From NCBI RefSeq assembly GCF_014486695.1, contig NZ_JACTAB010000001.1:744001-808000 (forward strand): a stretch of 64,000 nt of DNA, written 5' to 3'. The notes under the pieces were generated by a model, which saw only the letters and a program-made list of their open reading frames with translations, was not told the DNA's origin and searched no databases. The translations under genes and the position numbers were made by a program. Source of the DNA: Flavobacterium buctense. GTDB taxonomy: Bacteria; Bacteroidota; Bacteroidia; Flavobacteriales; Flavobacteriaceae. Positions 15,501 to 23,334 of this stretch are shown in pieces; within the stretch, counting starts at the first letter, position 1, and the number at the start of each line of letters is the position of its first letter.

Positions 15501-17333
15501 TTATTTTAATTCCAGTACCAAAACTGATTTTCCTTCGATACTAATATCATTTTTCAAATCAAAAGAAGCGTCGCTTAAAACGTCTTTTCCCGATTTGTAA
15601 TTTTTTAGATTTTCTTGAAACGTGTTGGATTTGAACGTTTGTTTTTCTTCGTTATTGTTAACTACAACCATTATACTTTCTTTCTCGTTGTAGCGGAAAT
15701 AAACATAAACGTTATTTTCGGGAATGTAGTGCGTAGTTTTTCCGTTGTGGATTACCGTTTTACTTTTTCGCCAATTGAATAGTTTAGCGGTAAAGTCGAA
15801 GAATTTATTTTGTTCTTCGGTTCTTCCGGTTTTGGTAAACGCATTGTTGGTGTCGCCATTCCAGCCACCCGGAAAATCTCTACGGATATCACCGTCGCCT
15901 TTGCCTTTATCTCCTGCCATTCCAATTTCGGAACCGTAATAAACTTGAGGAATACCGCGAACAGTGGCAATAATTGTCATTGCCATTTGGTATTTCTTGA
16001 AGTCGTTTTTATACACTTCATTGAGGCGATTGGTGTCGTGGTTTTCGGCGAAGAGCAAAATTTTATTGACGTCCGGATATAAAAAGTCATTGGTAAAACT
16101 ATCGTACAATTTGGTTACGCCTTCATTCCAATTGCCTTTATTTTCATTAAAAACACCACCGCCTAAAATGCCTTGTAACATAAAATCCATCACACTCGGC
16201 AGATTGGAATTGTAACTTTGAATGGCGGCAACTTTACTGTCTTTTTGCCAATAGGCAATTTGGGCATGAGTGTACAACCAAGCTTCTCCTACGATATTAA
16301 AATTCGGATATTCATCGGTGATGGCTTTGGTCCAAGTAGCAATGCCTTGTTTGTCTGCATAAGAATAAGTATCTACGCGGAAACCATCTAAATCGGCATA
16401 TTCTATCCACCAAATGGCATTTTGAATCAAATAATTCAACACCAATGGATTGTTCTGATTTAAATCAGGCATTGATTTGACGAACCAGCCGTCCATACAA
16501 TTTTTGGTGTCGATTGCTGAAGCATTGGGATCGAATTGGGTAGTCATTTTGTAGTTGGTTTGTTTGAATCCCGGAAATTGGTTTAGCCAATCGTAAGTCG
16601 GTAAATCATTCATCATCCAATGTTTGTAACCCCAATGGTTGGTCACATAATCCATGATATTTTTCATGCCGCGTTTGTGCAATTCGGCACTCATGCGTAC
16701 GTAATCTTCATTGGTTCCGAAACGCGCATCAATTTTATACACGTCGGATTGGCCGTAAGTGTGATACGAACCTCTTTCGTCATTGTCTTCGCAAAGCGGT
16801 GTTGGCCAAACGGCAGTAGCACCTAATTCTTTGATGTAGTCTAAGTTTTTGATGATGCCTTCGATATCGCCACCGTGTCTTCCGTTGTCTTTGGTTCGGT
16901 CGGCTTTTTCGGTTAAAGCATCATTGTTGTCGTTGTTTGGATTGCCATTGGCGAATCGGTCCGACATGATTAAATACATCATATCCGAGCTGTCAAAGCT
17001 TTTGCGAAAGCGGGAGTTTTCTCTTCTTGATTTGAGCGAATAGGTTTGGGTAAATGACTTTTTACCGTTTTTAAACGTGAAAACAAAATCCTGGGCAGGG
17101 ATGTTTTTGGTTTCAATGGTTACGAAAAGATAATTCGGGTTTTCGGTTTTTTGAATGCCTTTGATGATAATGCCATTGGAAACAGTGACTTCGTTTTGGG
17201 CAATATTTTTACCGTAGAACATAATTTGTACATCGGAATGTGTCATGTCATTCCACCAAAACGGTGGCTCGACTTTGTCAATTTGGGCGAAAGCCGAAAT
17301 AGAAATCAATAAAGCGAAGAGCAGTTTTTTCAT
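15501..17333 (-). CDS. susA: SusA-like neopullulanase/cyclomaltodextrinase (GH13)
   Basis: I start this gene at the ATG at 17333 (MKKLLFALLISISAFAQ), because this gives a clean signal peptide; an upstream in-frame ATG at 17363 would add ten residues inside the terminator hairpin. The protein has 610 residues: an N-terminal immunoglobulin-like domain typical of cyclomaltodextrinases (about 18-105), then the GH13 barrel with DYVTNH (228-233), DGFRVDTYSY (316-325, Asp321), GEAW (349-352, Glu350) and ENHDTNR (430-436, Asp433), and a C-terminal beta domain. It is periplasmic by its cleavable signal peptide. It degrades imported maltodextrins or pullulan fragments. Four bases separate it from the GH31 gene. 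Confidence 0.9.
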   Translation of the reverse strand: MKKLLFALLISISAFAQIDKVEPPFWWNDMTHSDVQIMFYGKNIAQNEVTVSNGIIIKGIQKTENPNYLFVTIETKNIPAQDFVFTFKNGKKSFTQTYSLKSRRENSRFRKSFDSSDMMYLIMSDRFANGNPNNDNNDALTEKADRTKDNGRHGGDIEGIIKNLDYIKELGATAVWPTPLCEDNDERGSYHTYGQSDVYKIDARFGTNEDYVRMSAELHKRGMKNIMDYVTNHWGYKHWMMNDLPTYDWLNQFPGFKQTNYKMTTQFDPNASAIDTKNCMDGWFVKSMPDLNQNNPLVLNYLIQNAIWWIEYADLDGFRVDTYSYADKQGIATWTKAITDEYPNFNIVGEAWLYTHAQIAYWQKDSKVAAIQSYNSNLPSVMDFMLQGILGGGVFNENKGNWNEGVTKLYDSFTNDFLYPDVNKILLFAENHDTNRLNEVYKNDFKKYQMAMTIIATVRGIPQVYYGSEIGMAGDKGKGDGDIRRDFPGGWNGDTNNAFTKTGRTEEQNKFFDFTAKLFNWRKSKTVIHNGKTTHYIPENNVYVYFRYNEKESIMVVVNNNEEKQTFKSNTFQENLKNYKSGKDVLSDASFDLKNDISIEGKSVLVLELK

Positions 17334-17341
17334 TTGATTAT

Positions 17342-17381
17342 AAATAAAAAACCCTCTCAGCATGGTGTCCGAAAGGGTTTT
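17342..17381 (-). terminator. Internal terminator between maltose phosphorylase and susA
   Basis: On the minus strand AAAACCCTTTC (17381-17371) pairs with GAGAGGGTTTT (17358-17348) with one wobble, loop of 12 bases, followed by TTTTTTATTTA. It starts 12 bases after the phosphorylase stop and lies just upstream of the susA start. The downstream genes need readthrough or their own promoter. Confidence 0.8.
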
Positions 17382-17392
17382 GATTGTTTGAA

Positions 17393-19699
17393 TTATACGG
17401 TTACCAAGCTGTTTGGCTCAACTAAAACTTCTTTTCCATTTACAAAAACTGAAATCGCTGTTTCGCCTTCTAAAGTAAAGTTGGTTTCATTTTGGTGAAC
17501 AGCAACTTTTAGGATTTGGTTTCTGAAATTGATTTTGAAGGAATAGCCATTCCAGTCTTTCGGAATTCTTGGTTCGAAATGCAAAGTGTCATTTTTCACT
17601 CTCATTCCACCAAAACCTTCTACGATACTCATCCAAGTTCCGGCCATGGAGGTGATGTGTAGACCTTCTTCGACTTCTTTGTTGTAATCATCTAAGTCCA
17701 AACGTGACGTTCTTAAATAGAAAGTATACGCTTGTTCCATTCGGCCCAAATTAGCGGCTTGAATCGAGTGAACACATGGTGATAATGAACTTTCGTGAAC
17801 AGTAAACGGTTCGTAAAAATCGAAATGTTTCTCCAATTGTTCTCTGGTAAAATGATCTTCGAAGAAGTAAAAACCTTGCAATGTATCAGCCTGTTTGATA
17901 TAAGGCGAACGCAGGATTCTGTCCCATGACCATTTTTGGTTTATTGGTCGTTGTGATTTGTCTAAATCGTGTACTTTGACCAATTCTTTGTCTAAGAAAC
18001 CGTCTTGTTGTAAATACACATCGTGTTCTTCAGAATAAGGGAAATACATGTGGTCTGCCACTTTTTTCCAATGAAGGATTTCAGTTGGTTCCAATTTCAC
18101 TTTGCTCATGATTCTTACAAAATCAGAAGCATATTCTTGTTTTACTTTTTCGATTTGCTCGATGGTATAATCGATACACCATTTGGCAATATAATTCGTG
18201 TAGAAATTATTATTGACGTTGTTTTCGTATTCATTCGGACCGGTTACGCCCAAAATCACGTACTGATTTCTATAAGTAGAGAAAGTCGCTCTTTGGTGCC
18301 AAAAACGGGCTATTCCGATTAATACTTCCAACCCTTTTTCAGGAATATAACTGTAATCTCCGGTGAATCGGTAATAGTTGAAAACCGCGAAGGCAATCGC
18401 ACCGTTTCGGTGAATTTCTTCGAACGTGATTTCCCATTCATTGTGACATTCTTCACCGTTCATGGTTACCATAGGATATAATGCTGCGCCGTTTTTGAAA
18501 CCTAATTTTTCGGCATTTTCGATGGCTTTGTCCAATTGGTTGTAACGATACGCCAAAAGGTTTCGCGCTACTTGTTGGTCTTTAGTGGCCATGTAAAAAG
18601 GAATACAATACGCTTCGGTGTCCCAATAAGTGGAACCGCCGTATTTTTCTCCGGTAAATCCTTTCGGACCGATATTTAAGCGAGAATCTTTGCCTAAATA
18701 CGTTTGGTTCAATTGGAAAATATTGAAACGAATTCCTTGTTGGGCTTTTACATCACCATCAATAGTAATATCACTCATTTCCCAGATTTTGGCCCAGGCA
18801 TCGATTTGGTTTTGCAATAAAGTATCATAGCCTAAAGCCAATCCTTGTTGGATAACTTTTTGCGCAGCCGGAATCAATTCGGCAGCAGCATGATTCATGG
18901 AAACGGTGTAACCACCCAATTTTTGGAACGCTACGTTTTGGCCTTTTGAAACCAATTGCTCGTAGGTGAAAACCACTTTATCTGAAGTAGTGTCTACGAA
19001 AGTTGGTTCGGCATTTTGATTTTCGTTATTGATAAAGATGCTATTGTGCATGTAAGTTGCTACTTCAAAATGCGTTTTGAAAGTACGCGCTACCACAAAA
19101 GCTTCGTTATTTTTATGTTGGGTTTCCAAGGGTTCCCAAAATTTTTCTTCCCAGTTGGCGTCTTCGTTGTGTACTCCGGCGTCTAAATAAGGTTTGAAAA
19201 CTATAGTGGCATCATTGTTTTTCGGCGTGATTTCGTATTTGATTACGCCCAATTCATCTAAATCCAAAGACAAGAATCTTCTAACGTTAACATCGATTTC
19301 GATTCCTTTGTTCAAAGTGGCTGAGAAAGAGCGATTGTACCAACCTTCTTTCATGTTCAATTCTCGTCTGAAGTTGGTTAATTTGCAAGCCGCAATATCT
19401 AGCGTTTCGCCATTGATTTCGATTAAGATTCCAATCCAAACCGGTGCGTTTAATACTTTGGCGAAATATTCCGGGTAGCCGTTTTTCCACCAGCCCACTT
19501 TGGTTTTGTCCGGGTAATAAATCCCGGCGATATAACTTCCTTGGAAAGTATTTCCTGAATAGAATTCTTCAAAGTTGGCTCGTTGACCCATAGCACCGTT
19601 TCCGATGCTGAATAAACTTTCCGAGGATTTTACTCTTTCTAAATCAAATCCTTCTTCAATAATTGACCAGTTGTCCGGTTTTATATAATCTTGGTTCAT
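17393..19699 (-). CDS. malP: GH65 maltose phosphorylase
   Basis: A 768-residue GH65 enzyme without signal peptide. It splits maltose with phosphate into glucose and beta-glucose-1-phosphate in the cytoplasm. Diagnostic parts are YWDTEAYCIPFYMAT (358-372, sugar site), NGEECHNEWEITFEEIHRNG (414-433, which contains the catalytic Glu), HESSLSPCVHSIQAANLG and the late TSMAGTWMSIVEGFGG phosphate-binding loop. An N-terminal beta-sandwich, an alpha-toroid and a C-terminal beta domain fit the full length. Kojibiose or trehalose phosphorylase activity is possible within GH65. The immediately upstream beta-phosphoglucomutase uses exactly the product beta-glucose-1-phosphate, and a sugar transporter heads the operon, so maltose is the best call. 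Confidence 0.92.
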   Translation of the reverse strand: MNQDYIKPDNWSIIEEGFDLERVKSSESLFSIGNGAMGQRANFEEFYSGNTFQGSYIAGIYYPDKTKVGWWKNGYPEYFAKVLNAPVWIGILIEINGETLDIAACKLTNFRRELNMKEGWYNRSFSATLNKGIEIDVNVRRFLSLDLDELGVIKYEITPKNNDATIVFKPYLDAGVHNEDANWEEKFWEPLETQHKNNEAFVVARTFKTHFEVATYMHNSIFINNENQNAEPTFVDTTSDKVVFTYEQLVSKGQNVAFQKLGGYTVSMNHAAAELIPAAQKVIQQGLALGYDTLLQNQIDAWAKIWEMSDITIDGDVKAQQGIRFNIFQLNQTYLGKDSRLNIGPKGFTGEKYGGSTYWDTEAYCIPFYMATKDQQVARNLLAYRYNQLDKAIENAEKLGFKNGAALYPMVTMNGEECHNEWEITFEEIHRNGAIAFAVFNYYRFTGDYSYIPEKGLEVLIGIARFWHQRATFSTYRNQYVILGVTGPNEYENNVNNNFYTNYIAKWCIDYTIEQIEKVKQEYASDFVRIMSKVKLEPTEILHWKKVADHMYFPYSEEHDVYLQQDGFLDKELVKVHDLDKSQRPINQKWSWDRILRSPYIKQADTLQGFYFFEDHFTREQLEKHFDFYEPFTVHESSLSPCVHSIQAANLGRMEQAYTFYLRTSRLDLDDYNKEVEEGLHITSMAGTWMSIVEGFGGMRVKNDTLHFEPRIPKDWNGYSFKINFRNQILKVAVHQNETNFTLEGETAISVFVNGKEVLVEPNSLVTV

Positions 19700-19733
19700 T
19701 GTAATTTTTTTATTGTCCTTTTATCATTCAATT

Positions 19734-20387
19734 TTAGTCGAGGAGCGCTTCTATAAAAGAAAAATCCATAAACGTAAAATCTTTAAAATTGTATTTTGCT
19801 TCGTGTAATATTTCGGCATCACCAATACCGACGCTTATCATGTTGGCAACGTTGGCGGCTTGAATTCCGGCAACACTGTCTTCAAAAACGATACAGTTCT
19901 TGTTATTGGCTTTTACCAGTTTTGCGGCTCTTAGAAAAACTTCCGGATCGGGTTTGGCATTGGCTACATCATTACCATCAACGATGGCGTCAAAGAAGTG
20001 CAAAATTCCGGTCTTTTCTAAAATAGGTCGGGCATTTTTACTGGCCGAACCTAAGGCAATCAGTTGTTTTTTTTCTTTAATAAATTGAAGAACGTTGATT
20101 ACTCCCGGTAATAATTCGCTTTCGTCCATATCTACCAAATAGGATAAATACTCTTCGTTTTTTTGGATTAGCCACTTGTTTTTGTCTTCTTGAGAAGCTT
20201 TGACATTGCCCAGTGCTAAAATAATGTCAAGAGAACGAACGCGGCTAACGCCTTTTAATTCTTCGTTGTGTTCCGGGGTAAATTCGATTCCTAGTTCCTG
20301 AGCTAACTTTTGCCACGCCAAAAAATGGTATTTGGCTGTGTCAACGATTACTCCGTCAAGGTCGAAAATGAATGCTTTTTTACTCAT
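19734..20387 (-). CDS. pgmB: Beta-phosphoglucomutase
   Basis: A 217-residue HAD-superfamily enzyme converting beta-glucose-1-phosphate to glucose-6-phosphate. I chose the ATG at 20387 (MSKKAFIFDLDGVIVDT) instead of 20396 because it overlaps the transporter stop as ATGAGTAA, a compact coupling. Asp9 is the phosphorylated nucleophile and Asp11 the acid/base of FDLDG; the later LGSASKN holds the Ser/Lys of motifs II and III, and VFEDSVAGIQAA the motif IV acid. The helical cap begins with YHFLAWQKLA, typical of beta-PGM. It lies between the transporter and maltose phosphorylase and closes the phosphorolytic maltose route. Confidence 0.92.
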   Translation of the reverse strand: MSKKAFIFDLDGVIVDTAKYHFLAWQKLAQELGIEFTPEHNEELKGVSRVRSLDIILALGNVKASQEDKNKWLIQKNEEYLSYLVDMDESELLPGVINVLQFIKEKKQLIALGSASKNARPILEKTGILHFFDAIVDGNDVANAKPDPEVFLRAAKLVKANNKNCIVFEDSVAGIQAANVANMISVGIGDAEILHEAKYNFKDFTFMDFSFIEALLD

Positions 20388-21909
20388 TAATATCAATCTT
20401 TTTGTTTGTCGATACGGTCAGGGTTAATAAACCTGCCAATATCATAGAGATTCCGCCAATTATTAGGGCATAAATGGGTTCGTCATTAAAAAATGTGTTG
20501 ACCAAGAAGCCTAAAATGGTTCCGGCCACAATTTGCGGGATTACAATAAAGAAGTTGAAAACTCCCATATAATATCCCATTTTGCTTGAAGGTAAAGAAC
20601 CCGAAAGCATAGCATAAGGAATGGATAAGATACTTGCCCAAGCAATACCAACTCCAACCATGGCTAATAATAAACCAACTTTGTCCGACAAAAAATAAAC
20701 AGAAATCAATCCTAATCCTCCGGCAATTAAAGCCAGCATATGAGTGAATTTGTTGCTTGTTCTTTTGGCTAAAACAGGTAATAAGAAAGCGACCGCAGCA
20801 GCCACACCATTGTAAACAGTAAACATCACAGAAACCCAGTCGGCAGCGTCATTGTAAACTTTTGAGGTGGTGTCATTGGTTCCAAAAACATGGCCGGTAA
20901 CGGCTTTGGTAGTATAAATCCACATGGCAAATAAAGCAAACCACGAGAAAAATTGTACCCAAGCCAATTGTTTCATGGTTTTTGGCATGTTTAATAAATC
21001 AGTAATGATAATGGTAAAACCGTTGCGGACTTTGTTTTTTCTAAGTAGGGAAACCAAAGCGAATAAAACACCTGCGACAAGAATTCCGATAGAAAGAATG
21101 TATAATTCTTTGTGGCTGTTTTCACTTTTGGCATTCATGTCATGAACGAAATAAGACAATATCAATCCGATAACGGATAAAACCACACCGATGTTAAATT
21201 GTCTTTTTTCTGTACAACTTGTCTCAGTATCTTTTTCATTTGTTTTTTGCGCTTCTTTTTTGGCGTTTTCGAAAGCCTCTAATTCTTCAGGAGAATATTC
21301 CTTGGATTTCATAACAGTCCATAAAACCGCTAAAAAGAAAACAATTCCGCCTACATAAAAGGACCATTTTACTGACGGTGGGACAATTCCCTCCGGTGCA
21401 GTATTTTCGATATCAAACCAATTGGTAAAAACGTAAGGCAAGGCCGAACCAACAACTGCACCAAGTCCGATAAAGAAACTTTGCATGGCAAAACCCAGTG
21501 TGCGTTGTTTCTCGGATAGATTATCTCCTACAAAAGCTCTGAAAGGTTCCATCGAAATGTTGATAGAAGAATCCATAATCCACAAAGTTCCAATGGCAAT
21601 CCAAAGGGTTGGTGAATTGGGCATAAAAATCAGTGCGATGGAGGATAAAATGGCACCAGCCAGAAAATAAGGTCTTCTTCTGCCTAATCGAGTCCAAGTT
21701 CTATCTGAAAAATAGCCAACAATTGGTTGGATGATTAAACCGGTTAAAGGAGCAGCAAGCCAATAAAGTCCTATTTTATCAACTTCGGCGCCTAAGGTGT
21801 CAAAAATTCTTGAAGTGTTCGCGTTTTGCAGGGCAAAACCAAATTGTATCCCTAAGAAACCGAAACTCATGTTCCAGATTTCCCAGAAACCTAACTTACG
21901 CTTTTCCAT
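20380..21909 (-). CDS. MFS sugar transporter (maltose type, SLC45/GPH-like)
   Basis: A 509-residue inner-membrane carrier with about 12 hydrophobic segments. GYFSDRTWTRLGRRRPYFLAG (about 65-85) is the loop 2-3 motif seen in SLC45/sucrose-type and GPH-like symporters, and a hydrophilic KKEAQKTNEKDTE loop splits the halves. It most likely imports maltose or short maltodextrins with protons from the periplasm, since the next two genes are beta-PGM and maltose phosphorylase. It is the first gene of the leftward operon. The 187 bases upstream hold a putative LacI-type operator (22068-22081) and a 7-bp inverted repeat (21936-21954). The substrate is inferred from context. Confidence 0.9.
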   Translation of the reverse strand: MEKRKLGFWEIWNMSFGFLGIQFGFALQNANTSRIFDTLGAEVDKIGLYWLAAPLTGLIIQPIVGYFSDRTWTRLGRRRPYFLAGAILSSIALIFMPNSPTLWIAIGTLWIMDSSINISMEPFRAFVGDNLSEKQRTLGFAMQSFFIGLGAVVGSALPYVFTNWFDIENTAPEGIVPPSVKWSFYVGGIVFFLAVLWTVMKSKEYSPEELEAFENAKKEAQKTNEKDTETSCTEKRQFNIGVVLSVIGLILSYFVHDMNAKSENSHKELYILSIGILVAGVLFALVSLLRKNKVRNGFTIIITDLLNMPKTMKQLAWVQFFSWFALFAMWIYTTKAVTGHVFGTNDTTSKVYNDAADWVSVMFTVYNGVAAAVAFLLPVLAKRTSNKFTHMLALIAGGLGLISVYFLSDKVGLLLAMVGVGIAWASILSIPYAMLSGSLPSSKMGYYMGVFNFFIVIPQIVAGTILGFLVNTFFNDEPIYALIIGGISMILAGLLTLTVSTNKKIDINE

Positions 21910-21935
21910 TATCGTAATGTATTGATTTATAAAAC

Positions 21936-21954
21936 GATAAGCGCTTTGCTTATC
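21936..21954. other. Inverted repeat in the leader of the MFS operon
   Basis: GATAAGC and GCTTATC flank GCTTT, 27 bases upstream of the transporter start. It could be an mRNA leader hairpin or a protein site. No T run follows in the direction of transcription. Confidence 0.45.
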
Positions 21955-22067
21955 AAAACTTTAATCTATTTTCGAAGTAAAGTACAAGCTTTGATAATTA
22001 TGGTAAAGATAATAAAGAATTTATATTGTGATGATTCTCTTTAAAAAAAATGACATTGACAAGTTAC

Positions 22068-22081
22068 GCAAACGTTTTTTG
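22068..22081. promoter_or_regulatory. Putative LacI-family operator upstream of the MFS operon
   Basis: GCAAACGTTTTTTG centred on AAACGTTT, preceded by AC. It shares the core and most arm positions with the perfect palindrome at 23212-23225. It lies between the lacI-type stop (22097) and the transporter start (21909), suiting control of the transport and phosphorylase genes. Confidence 0.6.
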
Positions 22082-22096
22082 TTGATAAAAATCCTT

Positions 22097-23116
22097 TTAT
22101 TTCGTGGATTCTCTTTCGACCAATTCGGTTTCGATAACCTCGGTTTTATATTGTTCTTCGTCCTCTTCTTCTGCTTCTAGTCTTTCTATCAGCATTTTGG
22201 CGGCTTTGCCACCCATTTTTACGCCGTTTTGACTAACAGTAGTAATGCTTGGAGAAGAATATTTCGAAATAATTCCGTCTGTAAATCCGATGATAGAGAT
22301 GTCTTCCGGGACTTTTTTGCCCAATTTATTGGCTTCTTTTATGGCGGTTACGGCGAATAATTCGTTTACGGCAAAAACGGCATCAATTTCATTGTTAGCC
22401 AAAAGATTGGCTATACTTTCTTCAAAGTTTTCTGTGTCTTCGATTTTGAGAATGAGATTTTCCTCTATTTTTAAATCATTGTTTTTTAGCGCTTTGATGT
22501 AGCCTTCAGTTCTTAATTTTCCAACACTGACATAATCTACGGTTGAAATAAGGCCGATTTTTTTAAACCCTTTATCAATTAAGTATTGAGTGGCGTTGAA
22601 AGCAGCCAAGTTGTCGTCAATGATTACCTTGTCGCAAAGAATTTCATTGGTTACACGGTCAAACATTACAACCGGCATTCCTTGATTGATTACTTCAACG
22701 ATATGGTGAAAATCTTTCTTTTGTTGGGTTTCTTTTGATAGCGACATGATAAAGCCATCTATGCTGCCATTGGCCAACATTTCCATGTTAATTACCTCTT
22801 TATCAAATGATTCGTCAGAAAGGCAGACTAAAACATTATAACCGTTTTCATTGGCAACATTTTCGACGCCACTGATTACGGTGGCAAAAAAGTGATGAAT
22901 AATTTCAGGAATAATTATACAAATGGTCTTAGTTTTTTTGTTTTTTAAACTTAGCGCAATATTATTGGGTTTGTAGTTGTATAATTTGGCAAATGCCTGA
23001 ACTTTTTGACGGGTGTCTTCGCTGATTTCTAAACTGTTTCTAAGGGATTTGGAGACAGTTGAAATGGATACGTCCAGCTCTCTGGCAATTTGTTTGAGCG
23101 TTACTTTTCTTTTCAT
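22097..23116 (-). CDS. LacI-family transcriptional regulator of starch/maltose genes
   Basis: I start at 23116 (MKRKVTLKQIARELDVSIST), because the N-terminal helix-turn-helix of LacI proteins begins at residue 4-5; the in-frame ATG at 23212 would add 32 unrelated residues and overlap the operator. The 339-residue protein has the DNA-binding helix-turn-helix (4-24), a hinge YKPNNIALSLKNKKTKTI, and a periplasmic-binding-protein-like effector domain (about 60-330). It sits between the two starch arms and most likely responds to maltose or a maltodextrin. Palindromes with core AAACGTTT lie on both sides of the gene. Whether it represses or activates cannot be told from sequence. Confidence 0.92.
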   Translation of the reverse strand: MKRKVTLKQIARELDVSISTVSKSLRNSLEISEDTRQKVQAFAKLYNYKPNNIALSLKNKKTKTICIIIPEIIHHFFATVISGVENVANENGYNVLVCLSDESFDKEVINMEMLANGSIDGFIMSLSKETQQKKDFHHIVEVINQGMPVVMFDRVTNEILCDKVIIDDNLAAFNATQYLIDKGFKKIGLISTVDYVSVGKLRTEGYIKALKNNDLKIEENLILKIEDTENFEESIANLLANNEIDAVFAVNELFAVTAIKEANKLGKKVPEDISIIGFTDGIISKYSSPSITTVSQNGVKMGGKAAKMLIERLEAEEEDEEQYKTEVIETELVERESTK

Positions 23117-23194
23117 GAGATAAATACTGATTTCTGAATAAAGATATACGTTATTTTTTATTCTGTCAATTTTAACCTTAAAATAATGAAATAA

Positions 23195-23208
23195 CGAAAA
23201 AGTTTTCA
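23195..23208. promoter_or_regulatory. Second, weaker LacI-type operator half of a tandem pair
   Basis: CGAAAAAGTTTTCA has the same arms as the site at 23212-23225 but centre AG instead of CG and one end mismatch. The two centres are 17 bases apart. Confidence 0.4.
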
Positions 23209-23211
23209 ACA

Positions 23212-23225
23212 CGAAAACGTTTTCG
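23212..23225. promoter_or_regulatory. Perfect palindromic LacI-type operator upstream of susC
   Basis: CGAAAACGTTTTCG is a perfect 14-bp palindrome with the central CG typical of LacI/PurR-family operators. It lies 96 bases before the regulator start and 110 bases before susC, in the only gap between the divergent genes, so it may control both. Confidence 0.72.
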
Positions 23226-23334
23226 GTGTATAAATAACAAGTGTTAATTCGGTAGATTCAATTTTTTACATAAATTTAACATTCGAAGTAATAAATACAA
23301 GCACAAAATTAAATTTTTAACCTAAACAAAACGT

